Shown here piece after piece: positions 8,121-15,891 of a DNA stretch of 39,013 nt (the first letter of the stretch is position 1; each line of letters starts with the position of its first letter). The position numbers and the translations under genes are program-made. The stretch covers positions 1 through 39,013 of the forward strand of contig JAUXWZ010000180.1 of assembly GCA_030684835.1 (NCBI GenBank). Direction: 5' to 3'. The notes below the pieces were generated by a model. The model searched no databases. It was not told the DNA's origin and was given only the letters and a program-made list of their open reading frames with translations. The stretch is from Beijerinckiaceae bacterium (GTDB taxonomy: Bacteria; Pseudomonadota; Alphaproteobacteria; Rhizobiales; Beijerinckiaceae).

Positions 8121-9254
8121 TTATCCATCCGCCCCCATGTATGTCTTCGCCCGCTCGATGATTGCGGCAGGCGCGGACATCATGTCGCTGACGATAGCTT
8201 GCGCCTCTTCGCCGCTCATCGCTTCGATATCAAGCTTCAACTTCTGCGCGTCAGCTTGAAAATCTGGATCATGTGTGGTGGCCATGAAAGCGCTGCGCAG
8301 GACGGATACGCGATCGCGCGGCGTGCCCTGCGCAGCGATAATGGGGCGCGCAACTTCGTCGGATGAAAGCATGAACTGAATGAGCTGCCGATCTTGCGTG
8401 CTGCGCGCGAAGTCGGCGAGCAACGGCGTCTGCGCAAGTTCCGCGTGGCGCTTCCGTCCGCCTTGAGCAAGGGGGATAATCTTGCGCTCCGCAATCCAGT
8501 CAGGCTTCTGCGATTTCCAACCAGCCCAGCTCTGCGTGACGCGGCCGGCGATCTCGCCCCGCTCCATCGCAAGGTAGATTTCTGAACCACCCGGATAGCC
8601 GGGCACTACTTTGAATTTGGCGCCGAGAAGCGCATTCAGCATCAGCGGCATCTGAACGGACGCGGAGCCGCCGCCGGTTCCGCCAACGACGAATTCCTTG
8701 TTGAAGACGTCGGCGAACGATTTGATGGGCGATGCGCTCCAAGACATGACGACGATCGGCGACGCGGACGTGTTGCCGATGAAGTGGAACTTCGACATGT
8801 CGAATTCGACGCCGGCCTTTTTGAACACTTGTGAGAGAGGAATTTGCTGCTGAAGCGCGGCCAACGCTGTGCCGTCCTGCGCCGCTACGTTGTAAAGCCA
8901 GTTGGCGCCGCGCAATCCGCCAGCGCCCGGCATGTTCTGCACCACAAACTTCGGCGCGCCTGGAATATGGCGCGTCATATGCCGCGCGACCAGACGCGCG
9001 CGTGTATCGTAATCTCCGCCGCTGCTGGTCGACACAACGAGCGTGATTGTCTTGCCGCGATAGAAATCTGCCGGCTCTTGCGCGAGGCACGCGGGTGCAA
9101 AAGTGAGCAGGGCGCCGCTGGCCAGCAGCATCGAGCGGAGCAAAGGCCGCAGCTCTGACGAGCCAGCACTATGGCCAGCGTTCGGCGTCGCTTTCTGAGG
9201 AATAGCTTGGCGTCGACGAACGACAGCCACCCGCCGGTTCTGCCCTGTGCACAT
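8121..9254 (-). CDS. Bug/TctC-family periplasmic solute receptor
   Basis: A 377-residue receptor starting at ATG 9254 behind GGGAGGAG. It has an unusually long, basic N-terminal region (many Arg and Lys) before the hydrophobic core LLASGALLTFAPACLAQ, so the signal region would be about 58 residues. An internal ATG at 9131 would give a normal signal peptide but has no ribosome site. Family blocks are FYRGKTITLVVS, GGDYDTRARLVARHMTRHIPG, VVQNMPGAGGLRGANWLYNVAAQDGT and MERGEIAG. The chosen ribosome site and start codon lie inside an 11-bp inverted repeat (9252-9285). It is the third gene of a minus-strand set after the monooxygenase and the receptor at 9335-10387, from which it is 80 bases away. 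Confidence 0.9.
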   Translation of the reverse strand: MCTGQNRRVAVVRRRQAIPQKATPNAGHSAGSSELRPLLRSMLLASGALLTFAPACLAQEPADFYRGKTITLVVSTSSGGDYDTRARLVARHMTRHIPGAPKFVVQNMPGAGGLRGANWLYNVAAQDGTALAALQQQIPLSQVFKKAGVEFDMSKFHFIGNTSASPIVVMSWSASPIKSFADVFNKEFVVGGTGGGSASVQMPLMLNALLGAKFKVVPGYPGGSEIYLAMERGEIAGRVTQSWAGWKSQKPDWIAERKIIPLAQGGRKRHAELAQTPLLADFARSTQDRQLIQFMLSSDEVARPIIAAQGTPRDRVSVLRSAFMATTHDPDFQADAQKLKLDIEAMSGEEAQAIVSDMMSAPAAIIERAKTYMGADG

Positions 9255-9285
9255 ACGCTCCTCCCACATTTTGAAGGAGCGTATG
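9252..9285 (-). promoter_or_regulatory. Perfect 11-bp inverted repeat covering SD and start codon
   Basis: CATACGCTCCT (9252-9262) and AGGAGCGTATG (9275-9285) are exact inverse complements with a 12-base loop. In the minus-strand mRNA the 3' arm contains the ribosome site AGGAG and the AUG of the receptor gene 8121-9254, so the folded stem would hide both from the ribosome. This suggests translational control, or a dimeric protein operator. It is too weak in T-tract to be an intrinsic terminator. Confidence 0.55.
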
Positions 9286-9334
9286 GCCTTTCCAAAGCCG
9301 CTTCAAGCTAACCTCGCTCGGCCTGGGACGAGGG

Positions 9335-10387
9335 CTATTGAGCCGTATTGATTGCGCCCTTCACCCGTTCAATCAAATCGGGCGGGAGCCGGTAGGCGGC
9401 TGCGACCAGCGCCTCGATTTCTTCGCCTTTGACGAGGCTGATGTCTAGCTTTTGCGCGGCGGCTTCTTTCAGCAAGGCTGGATCGGCGATGGCCGACTCG
9501 AAGGCCATCCGCAAGGCTGCTACGCGCTCTTTGGGCACTTCGGGCGCGGCAAACACCGGCCTTGCCATTTCGTATCGCGCGATAATCGCCTTCAGCACAT
9601 CCTTGTCCTGGTCATTCTGCGCGAGGTCGATCAGCAAGGGCACGTCGGGCAGGTCCGGGTGCTTCGCAAGGCCAACCTGTACGAGAAACTTGATGCGGTT
9701 CGCCTCGAGCAGGTGTGACGCGTTCACGCGCAAACTTGCCATGGGCATGCCGGCGAGGCCGTCGATCTCCTTCTGCTCCAGCGCTACTATCAGCGAAGCC
9801 GTGCTTCCGGGATATCCGTGGATGATGTCAATACGCGTATTGAAAACGCGGTTGAGCAACAGAGCCAGAATGGCGTTGTCGGTGCTTGGCGCGCTCGCGC
9901 CAAAGCGCAGGGGCTTCGTGCGCAGCTCCTCAAAGGTCGTGACGCCTGTGTCAGCCATGACGAAGGGAATAAAGTTTTCCCGCGCGGCGCTGCCGATCCA
10001 GTTGAACTTCAGCGCATCGAAGCGCGCGGTCTTTCCACCCGGCGACAGCGTGTGAAAAAGGGGTTCGAATGCGACGTTGTTCTGGCACGCGCCGAGCATG
10101 GTGCCGTCCTTGGGCCCAACGTTGTAGACGAAGTTCGTCATGTTGAGGCTGCCGGCGCCGGGCATGTTCTGAACCACAACAGACGGCGCGCCGGGAATGT
10201 GTCGCCCAATATGCCGGGCGACCAGCCGCGCGTAACTGTCGTATCCGCCACCCGTTCCCGAGCCGACGGCGAGACTGATCTGCTTTCCTTTGTAAAAATC
10301 CTCCACGCTCTGCGCGCATACTGCTGAGACGGAGGCTGTTGCGCAAAGCAGACCCGCGAAGCCTGCGGACAGCATTGATCTCATCAT
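9335..10387 (-). CDS. Bug/TctC-family periplasmic solute receptor
   Basis: A 350-residue receptor with a signal peptide of about 25 residues ending near SAVCAQ. The start is one of two tandem ATGs (10387 or 10384) preceded by GGAGGAGA. That site overlaps the end of the upstream monooxygenase gene, whose stop lies one base before this start. Family blocks are FYKGKQISLAVGSGTGGGYDS, read as residues 31-51, then HIGRHIPGAPSVVVQNMPGAG, NFVYNVGPKDGTMLGA and LPDVPLLIDLAQ. The tight junction makes it almost certain that receptor and flavin monooxygenase are translated from one mRNA, so the ligand may be the substrate of that enzyme. The frame stays open upstream inside the monooxygenase but that part is a shadow. 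Confidence 0.92.
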   Translation of the reverse strand: MMRSMLSAGFAGLLCATASVSAVCAQSVEDFYKGKQISLAVGSGTGGGYDSYARLVARHIGRHIPGAPSVVVQNMPGAGSLNMTNFVYNVGPKDGTMLGACQNNVAFEPLFHTLSPGGKTARFDALKFNWIGSAARENFIPFVMADTGVTTFEELRTKPLRFGASAPSTDNAILALLLNRVFNTRIDIIHGYPGSTASLIVALEQKEIDGLAGMPMASLRVNASHLLEANRIKFLVQVGLAKHPDLPDVPLLIDLAQNDQDKDVLKAIIARYEMARPVFAAPEVPKERVAALRMAFESAIADPALLKEAAAQKLDISLVKGEEIEALVAAAYRLPPDLIERVKGAINTAQ

Positions 10388-10388
10388 G

Positions 10389-11453
10389 TCATTCTCCTCC
10401 TGTGCGGCGCGGCTGCGCCAGCAATGGCAACACCTGCGAGCCGAAGCGCTGCAGACCTTCACCCATGGGCGTGAAGCGCAACATAAGCCGATCAATGCCA
10501 GCCTTTTCCAGCTTGTGGATGCGGTCGGCGATAACGTCGGGCGTACCCACAAGCCCGGCGCCAAGCGAATTGGCGATCCGATCAGCGTTCTTAGGGTCTT
10601 CGATGAAGTCAGCGACAGCGATCGCTTTCTCCATCGTGTCTTCGCACACAACCAGCGGGTTCAGTCCAAATCCGATGCTGCGACCGGCGCGCTCGCAGAC
10701 GCTGGCCATGTCTGAAACGTCGTCGCGGATCTTCTGGAGATTTTGCTCGAAGTTCTTGTAACCCGGCTTGTACTCGGCAAACCATGCATCGCAGTGCTCG
10801 GCGATAATCCGCTTTCCTGTGGGCGCGCGGCTGGCGGCGTAGAGCGGAGGCGTGTGCTTATTGTAGGGCTTGACCTGAATCATTCCCTCCTCCGGCACAG
10901 TGACTTTTTGCTTCCTGTTGGAGAGGGCCGCGGGAATGTCGACCTGATAGAATTCGCCCAAGAAGCGAAAATCGGGATCGGTCCACAAGCCCTTCATTAC
11001 GAGGATATACTCTTCCATCCGGCGATAGCGTGTTTCAGGATCTGCGATCCATCCACCATTGCTGAAGAGCTGAAATTCCTCGACCCAGTGGCCGTTGACG
11101 ATGTTGATGGCGCAACGTCCTCCGCTGATGCGGTCGAGCGTCGCACCCATCTTTGCGACAACCTGCGGCGATGTCATGCCAGGATGCACGGCGACCATCA
11201 CCTCGATTGTGCTTGTGCGCATGGCGAGCGCGGTTGCGAGCGTCCACGCTTCAAGATCGGGGCCCAGAAACCGTTGCGCGATGAGGGTGTTGTCGAAGCC
11301 GAAATTTTCCGCTTGCTGAATGATGTCCACTGCGAAATCGAAGGCCTCGTCGCCTGCTTCGTCCCTGCAGTGTTGATGGCTGTCCAGCGCATGCGTCATC
11401 CGCTCTTCAGTACGGATAACGTGGGGTACGGGCGTCCAGAGTCCGAATTTCAC
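10389..11453 (-). CDS. Luciferase-like flavin-dependent monooxygenase
   Basis: A 354-residue (beta/alpha)8 flavin monooxygenase of the LLM class, close in pattern to the SsuD/SfnG group that oxidises alkanesulfonates and sulfones with reduced FMN supplied by a separate reductase. The N terminus MKFGLWTPVPHVIRTEERM is typical and fixes the start at GTG 11453. DNTLIAQRFLGPDLEAWTLA, AVHPGMTSPQVVAKMGATLD, GGRCAINIVNG and AASRAPTGKRIIAEHCDAWF follow in order. A flavin reductase is not adjacent. The GTG overlaps the TGA of a short cysteine-rich upstream frame by four bases (GTGA). It heads the operon with two solute receptors. The organosulfur substrate is only a family-based guess. Confidence 0.85.
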   Translation of the reverse strand: MKFGLWTPVPHVIRTEERMTHALDSHQHCRDEAGDEAFDFAVDIIQQAENFGFDNTLIAQRFLGPDLEAWTLATALAMRTSTIEVMVAVHPGMTSPQVVAKMGATLDRISGGRCAINIVNGHWVEEFQLFSNGGWIADPETRYRRMEEYILVMKGLWTDPDFRFLGEFYQVDIPAALSNRKQKVTVPEEGMIQVKPYNKHTPPLYAASRAPTGKRIIAEHCDAWFAEYKPGYKNFEQNLQKIRDDVSDMASVCERAGRSIGFGLNPLVVCEDTMEKAIAVADFIEDPKNADRIANSLGAGLVGTPDVIADRIHKLEKAGIDRLMLRFTPMGEGLQRFGSQVLPLLAQPRRTGGE

Positions 11454-11719
11454 GTGTTGAGTTCCTGAAACTGCAAGTTGATTTGCACAAAGCGTCGAAG
11501 CAACTTTTGCGCCATTGATACGCTCGCTGCATCGCCACTCTGCAACAGGTTGACGTCAAGATCGTAGCATGGCGGCGCCGGGGCGGGGCAAGCGCAAACA
11601 GCTGGGAAAGTGCAAACAGCCGGGCAGCGCCAACAGCTGGGCAAGCGGCAACAGTGGGGCAAGCGCCGGCACTTGACAGCCGCTATGTCATAGGCGAAGC
11701 CCCGCTGCGAGCGGAGCAT
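11450..11719 (-). CDS. Candidate cysteine-rich upstream ORF (possible leader peptide)
   Basis: An 89-codon frame from ATG 11719 ends in a TGA that overlaps the GTG start of the monooxygenase. It has nine cysteines in about 35 residues (CRRLPHCCRLPSCWRC then PAVCTFPAVCACPAP). An internal ATG at 11515 would give a 21-residue version with no cysteines. No good ribosome site precedes either start. The cysteines are encoded by an imperfect tandem repeat whose 17-19 base units are not multiples of three, which argues against selection as protein. The 4-base overlap and the link of cysteine to sulfur metabolism are the arguments for it. Confidence 0.22.
   Translation of the reverse strand: MLRSQRGFAYDIAAVKCRRLPHCCRLPSCWRCPAVCTFPAVCACPAPAPPCYDLDVNLLQSGDAASVSMAQKLLRRFVQINLQFQELNT
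11585..11672. repeat. Imperfect 17-19 bp tandem repeat, about five units
   Basis: Units begin at 11585, 11604, 11622, 11639 and 11656 with the core GGGCAAGCGCAAACAGCT. Lengths are 19, 18, 17, 17 and about 17 bases, and the last unit decays (GCGCCGGCAC). It lies in the 328-base gap between the divergent monooxygenase and outer-membrane protein genes, which holds no other recognised gene. A TTGACA follows at 11673-11678, but no good -10 box is found at the right spacing. Confidence 0.75.
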
Positions 11720-11781
11720 GCAGAACGCGTTCGATTTGCGCTGCGCGATCCTGTTTCCAGTCTTGCTTGTCGGAGATATGA

Positions 11782-12678
11782 ATGCGCGCTTTTATTCTGG
11801 TCACGGCGTTTTTGAGCGCGTCTTCTTCGTTTGCGGCGGACGTCAATTACCGCGACTCGAAGGCGGCTGCCGACTCTGCGGGCGCCATCGAAATACCGGG
11901 CGATATCTTCGGCTTTACGTCAGCGACCGACACGGGTGCGGTCGGCGACAAGGGAATTGGTCTGGAAAACGACGCAGCTTTTGGCGCCCGTAGCGGCCGC
12001 TACCTGCTGTTCACCCAGAAGCTGGAACTTGGTTACACGATTGCCGAGAACTGGTCCCTTGCAGGCTCCATTTTCGGCGCCTATCACAACATCCGGAATG
12101 TGCCGACGATCCAGTTCAATGTCTCGGGCTACCGGTTCGACGGTCTTTCAATTGAAGTTCGCCACCGCATTCTCGAGCGCACGGCCAGTCAGCCATTCGC
12201 GATCACGCTGGCGGCCGAGCCACGCTGGGCTCGGGTCGATGGCGACGGGGTGCGCGGCGACGCCCTCGGCGTTGAGGCAAAAGTTCAGGTCGATGCACCC
12301 ATCACCGACAGGCTGTTCTGGGCGATGAACGCCAACTTCTCGACAGCCGGTCAGCAGGACAACGTGACGAGTCGTTGGTCGTCATCGTCAGGCTCGGTTG
12401 TTTCGACCGCGCTCGCCTATTCGTTGATGGACGGAAAGCTTTTTCTCGGCGCCGAGCTTCGCTGGCTTCAGGGCTACGAAAACACGTTCTTTGGCAAACG
12501 CACGGAATACGGCATTTTCCTGGGGCCAACGCTGCAGGCTAAAGTCGCCGACAACGTCTCCCTCAACTTCACCATTCAGCCCCAGATCGCGGGCAAGGTT
12601 GATGGCGTGCCCAAAAATCTGGGATTGGACCCGATGGACCGCGCGCTGGCGCGCTTGAAGATTGCCGTCGGCTTCTAG
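11782..12678 (+). CDS. Predicted outer-membrane beta-barrel protein, unknown function
   Basis: A 298-residue protein with a signal peptide of about 19 residues ending SSSFAA. The mature part alternates polar and hydrophobic residues, as in strands YLLFTQKLELGYTIAENWSL, IEVRHRILER and RLFWAMNANFS, and it ends in IAVGF with a terminal phenylalanine, the usual signal for barrel insertion. CGGAGA at 11771-11776 precedes ATG 11782. No enzyme motif is seen. It is divergent from the monooxygenase operon and convergent with the permease gene 12723-13706. It could be an outer-membrane channel for the compounds handled by the neighbouring receptors, but nothing in the sequence shows a specificity. Confidence 0.7.
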   Translation: MRAFILVTAFLSASSSFAADVNYRDSKAAADSAGAIEIPGDIFGFTSATDTGAVGDKGIGLENDAAFGARSGRYLLFTQKLELGYTIAENWSLAGSIFGAYHNIRNVPTIQFNVSGYRFDGLSIEVRHRILERTASQPFAITLAAEPRWARVDGDGVRGDALGVEAKVQVDAPITDRLFWAMNANFSTAGQQDNVTSRWSSSSGSVVSTALAYSLMDGKLFLGAELRWLQGYENTFFGKRTEYGIFLGPTLQAKVADNVSLNFTIQPQIAGKVDGVPKNLGLDPMDRALARLKIAVGF

Positions 12679-12722
12679 CAAACAGCCGGCGGCTTTGCAG
12701 GCGCCGACGTCTCATCGGATGT

Positions 12723-13706
12723 TCAGCGCGCCGTGGACCATGCCGCGGCAGCGCGCATCCACTCTGGCAGAGCACTCCAGCTGACGACGCTTTCGAGGCT
12801 GAGCGAAAGCAGGACGGCGCCAACAAGCGAGACGCATGTGCCGGCGACGAGTCGCCAGGTGAAAATCTCATGCTCTCTGTTCATCAGCCAGCCGAACAGC
12901 ATTCGGAAGATAAGGGAAAGACGCTGGATTGGCGCGACGACACTGACAGGCGCGACGGAGAGCGCCAGATAACGCAGCATCTGCGACACCCCGACGAGCA
13001 GACCCGCCAGCAGGAACCACTTTGCGTTCAAGCGCTCGATGTTTGTGACGTTGCGGAGATTTCCTGTTCCAAGAATGACGGCGGCCACCACAAGGGTCGC
13101 CGCCAGATAGGAGATCGTCCCCCCGGCCAGACTTGCGCCGGGGCCGCTGCCCTCAAGCGCGCTCTTGATGAGGATAGGGCTGCAGCCATACCCCAGCGCT
13201 GAGAGGCCAGCGAAGAGGTATCCCTCCGCATAGAGCGGTGTGAATGTTGGCTTTGCGGCGCCGGGCTTTTTCTCTTTCTTCTTGCCAACCTCGACCACAA
13301 CGAGCGGCCCGCAGAGGACGAGGATAATGCCGATGATCTTGAGGCCCGTGAGGTTCTCGCCGAGCAGGAAGACGGCGAGAAAAAGCGCGATGAGGACGCT
13401 CGATTCTTGCAGCGGTCCGGCAAGGTTGGAGCCAATGGCCTTCACTGCGCGATAATTGCAGTATCGTCCCCATGCAAAATGGAGGACGCCGGCAAGCGCA
13501 AAGTAAAAGTACGCCTTGGCCGAAAATTCGAGGAAATAGCCAAGCCCGCCCGTGGCGATCGCCCCAAGGAGGAACATCGGCACGCCAATGGGCACCGAGA
13601 TGGACATGGCCTGAAAGACGGAACCCGTCAGAACGCCGCGTCGTGCGAAGGCGTTGTTCAGCGCAAAAGTCGCAGCCGAACAGAGCGCCAGGAAAGCCCC
13701 CAGCAT
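12723..13706 (-). CDS. EamA-family (drug/metabolite transporter superfamily) permease
   Basis: A 327-residue integral membrane protein made of two EamA repeats, about 1-140 and 170-305, with roughly ten membrane spans (for example LGAFLALCSAATFALNNAFA at the N terminus and LVAGTCVSLVGAVLLSLSL near the C terminus). A basic loop KKKEKKPGAAK separates the halves. The start at ATG 13706 is backed by GGGAGGA; the frame continues upstream to 13778 without a better site. Family members move metabolites, amino acids or drugs across the inner membrane, in either direction. It lies downstream of the receptor gene 13824-14849 but a strong hairpin terminator separates them. Confidence 0.85.
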   Translation of the reverse strand: MLGAFLALCSAATFALNNAFARRGVLTGSVFQAMSISVPIGVPMFLLGAIATGGLGYFLEFSAKAYFYFALAGVLHFAWGRYCNYRAVKAIGSNLAGPLQESSVLIALFLAVFLLGENLTGLKIIGIILVLCGPLVVVEVGKKKEKKPGAAKPTFTPLYAEGYLFAGLSALGYGCSPILIKSALEGSGPGASLAGGTISYLAATLVVAAVILGTGNLRNVTNIERLNAKWFLLAGLLVGVSQMLRYLALSVAPVSVVAPIQRLSLIFRMLFGWLMNREHEIFTWRLVAGTCVSLVGAVLLSLSLESVVSWSALPEWMRAAAAWSTAR

Positions 13707-13783
13707 CGTATCCTCCCGTTTGTTGGTGTCGGTATACGCCGCTGTGCGATTGTGTCGAGCCCGCGAAAGCGTCACCAAAAGAA

Positions 13784-13806
13784 AAGGCGGCCACGAGGGC
13801 CGCCTT
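13784..13806. terminator. GC-rich hairpin terminator
   Basis: AAGGCGGCC (13784-13792) pairs with GGCCGCCTT (13798-13806) around a 5-base loop, followed by TCTTT on the plus strand and by TTTCTTTT on the minus strand. It stands just after the stop of the minus-strand receptor gene at 13824 and before the permease start, so it should end the receptor transcript. Confidence 0.75.
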
Positions 13807-13823
13807 CTTTGAGCAAAATAGGC

Positions 13824-14849
13824 TTAATTCTGCCGCTGCAGCTTGATGATCTGTTCGATGATTGCGGGCGGGGCCTTGTAGGCCTCTTCGATGAGCGCGA
13901 GCACCTGTTCGCCTGATCGCGGCGTATCGGCGCCCAGTTGCATCTTCCCTTGTTCCGCCATGAACTCGGCATCCGTTATTGCGGCTCTGAACGCCTTGCG
14001 CATGGCAGCTACGCGGTCGGCGGGCGTTTCAGGCGGCAAAAGATAGGGGCGGCCCGTGCCCAGCGGCGCGACGGCCACGCGCCACAGCGCGCGCTCTTCG
14101 TCCGTTTTCAGGAGATCGAATATGAACGGTACGTTCGGGATCTGCGGTTCTTTCTCCGCGCCGTACTGGACGAGAAGGTTGACCTTCTTTTCTGGAATCC
14201 ATGTCGGGCGCGTAGCCATCAGGCTGTTGTAGAACGCGCTTGGGTATCCATCCAGCTCGCCCCGCTCCATCGCCACGAGCGCGTCGTTCTGACCGGGATA
14301 TCCGACGATCATGCGCAGCTTGACGCCGAGCGTGTAATTCATCAGCCGGCCGTAGAAGCTTGGCGTGGAATTGGCTCCCGACGATCCAAGCTTCAGCTCG
14401 ATGTTCCGCGCCTCTTCGATGGTCTTGGCCGGCGCGCCCCACACGGTCAGCAATCCGGTCTCGACGCTTGGCGAGCCAAGCCAGTTGAACTTGCGCGCGT
14501 CGTAATTGGCCTGTTTGGTTCCAAATAGTGGCTCGAAAGGCGTGTTGTTTTGCACAGCGCCGATAATGGTCCCGTCGCGCGCCGCCACTGTGTAGAGATG
14601 ATTGGTGGCCGTAATGCCGCCCGCGCCCGGCATGTTGCGAACCACGACGTTCGGGTTGCCTGGAATGTGCTTTGGCAGATAGCGCGAGACAAGCCGCGCC
14701 AGTGTGTCGTAGCCGCCGCCGGTGGCGGAGCTGACTACGAGGCCAACGGTTTTACCCTTGTAGAAATCCTCTATCGCGTCCGCCATTGCGCCGGTCGCGC
14801 AGCTGGCGGTCAAAAGCGTCACAGCGGCGCCCTGTAGAATTTTTCTCAT
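13824..14849 (-). CDS. Bug/TctC-family periplasmic solute receptor
   Basis: A 341-residue receptor with a signal peptide of about 23 residues (MRKILQGAAVTLLTASCATG). Family blocks are DAIEDFYKGKTVGLVVSS, GGGYDTLARLVSRYLPKHIPG, VVVRNMPGAGGITATNHLYT, and MERGELDGYPSAFYNSL, with the C-terminal MRKAFRAAITDAEFMAEQG. The ATG at 14849 has no clear ribosome site; a TTG two codons upstream at 14855 is eight bases from GGGA and is an equally good candidate. It lies about 100 bases downstream of the SDR gene on the same strand, so the two are probably one transcript ended by the hairpin at 13784-13806. Confidence 0.92.
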   Translation of the reverse strand: MRKILQGAAVTLLTASCATGAMADAIEDFYKGKTVGLVVSSATGGGYDTLARLVSRYLPKHIPGNPNVVVRNMPGAGGITATNHLYTVAARDGTIIGAVQNNTPFEPLFGTKQANYDARKFNWLGSPSVETGLLTVWGAPAKTIEEARNIELKLGSSGANSTPSFYGRLMNYTLGVKLRMIVGYPGQNDALVAMERGELDGYPSAFYNSLMATRPTWIPEKKVNLLVQYGAEKEPQIPNVPFIFDLLKTDEERALWRVAVAPLGTGRPYLLPPETPADRVAAMRKAFRAAITDAEFMAEQGKMQLGADTPRSGEQVLALIEEAYKAPPAIIEQIIKLQRQN

Positions 14850-14956
14850 GTTCAAAATTCGAGTCCCATTGTTTGCGTTGGCCGGAACTTAAAAGGCGCC
14901 GCGTGGCGACACAAGCCAGACCTGACGTCAATTCGCCTGTAAGACGAGCAAGTTGC

Positions 14957-15760
14957 TCAAGATTTTGCCTCGACGCCGCCCTTGAACGCAAGATAGCCGC
15001 CATCAATGAGCAAGTCCGCGCCTGTCATGAAGGACGATTCGTCGCTGGCGAGAAACACAGCGCCGGATGCGATTTCATCAACAGTCCCGGTGCGCCGGAG
15101 AAGGTAGAGCGGACCGCGCACCTTGTTCGCGACTTCACGTGTGCCAAACCGCCGCAAGGAGCGCGCCGTATCGATGGCGCCCGGCGAAAGCGAGTTGACG
15201 CGGATGCCATCGTCCGCGTGGTCGCACGCCAGACACGTGGTCAAGCGAATCAACGCCGCCTTCGTTGTCGAATACGGAGAGCGCTTGGGCACGCCGATCT
15301 GACCGAGCTGGGAGGCGATGTTGATGATCGATCCGCCGCCCGCGTCGCGAATCTGCGGCACAGCGTATTTGCTCATCAGAAATGGTCCCGTGAGGTTGAC
15401 GGCGAGCGCCTTGTTCCAATCCTCGATTGAGATCGTTTCGACAGTGCCGTCCGGCGTCACAGCGGCGGCGACATTGACCAGCGTCGTCAGCTTGCCAAAA
15501 CGGGAAACCGTGGCGTCCACAGCCGCGCGGCAGGACTCTGGGTCCGACACGTCGAGCAGGAGCGCGTGCGCCTGTCCGCCCATTTCGGTAATGGCTTTTG
15601 CCGTGGCCGTCGCAGCTTCGAAGTTAACATCCCCCACGACAACGTCGGCGCCTTCTTCCGCGAACCGGCGCGCAATTGCGCTGGCGATTTCGCCGCCGCC
15701 ACCGGTAATCAATGCCGAACAACCGGCAAGTTTTTTGCCTTCATTGAGATCGCGCGTCAC
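14957..15760 (-). CDS. Short-chain dehydrogenase/reductase
   Basis: A 267-residue classical SDR. The nucleotide-binding loop is TGGGGEIASAIA (19-30), an Asp at the end of the second strand (D44, VVGDVN) suggests NAD rather than NADP, and D71 sits in LLLDVSD. The usual NNAG is replaced by NVAAA (96-100). The catalytic set is N122, S150 (INIASQ), Y163 and K167 (YSTTK). The C terminus has the standard ASDESSFMTGADLLIDGGY. The start is GTG 15760 behind GGGAGAGA. It oxidises or reduces a hydroxyl or keto group of an unidentified compound. It is divergent from the hydrolase pair at 15892-17353 and leads into a solute receptor. Confidence 0.9.
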   Translation of the reverse strand: MTRDLNEGKKLAGCSALITGGGGEIASAIARRFAEEGADVVVGDVNFEAATATAKAITEMGGQAHALLLDVSDPESCRAAVDATVSRFGKLTTLVNVAAAVTPDGTVETISIEDWNKALAVNLTGPFLMSKYAVPQIRDAGGGSIINIASQLGQIGVPKRSPYSTTKAALIRLTTCLACDHADDGIRVNSLSPGAIDTARSLRRFGTREVANKVRGPLYLLRRTGTVDEIASGAVFLASDESSFMTGADLLIDGGYLAFKGGVEAKS

Positions 15761-15891
15761 TCGTCTCTCCCAGATTCAAAATGTCGAATTCATAACTCGT
15801 CAGCGTCGATGTTAGTGCTTTGCGGCGTTCGCGCAACAGGCCTACAATCTGACCGGGAACAGCGATCAGCGCCAACACAAGAGGAACATTC

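Noticed and set aside
11673-11701. TTGACA at 11673-11678 as a promoter for the outer-membrane protein gene
   Set aside because: No -10-like hexamer at 16-18 bases; the TATGTC and CATAGG nearby are at the wrong spacing.
15820-15836. TTGCG-N7-CGCAA in the gap between the SDR and isochorismatase genes as an operator
   Set aside because: Arms of five bases in GC-rich DNA are expected by chance, and no regulator gene is adjacent.
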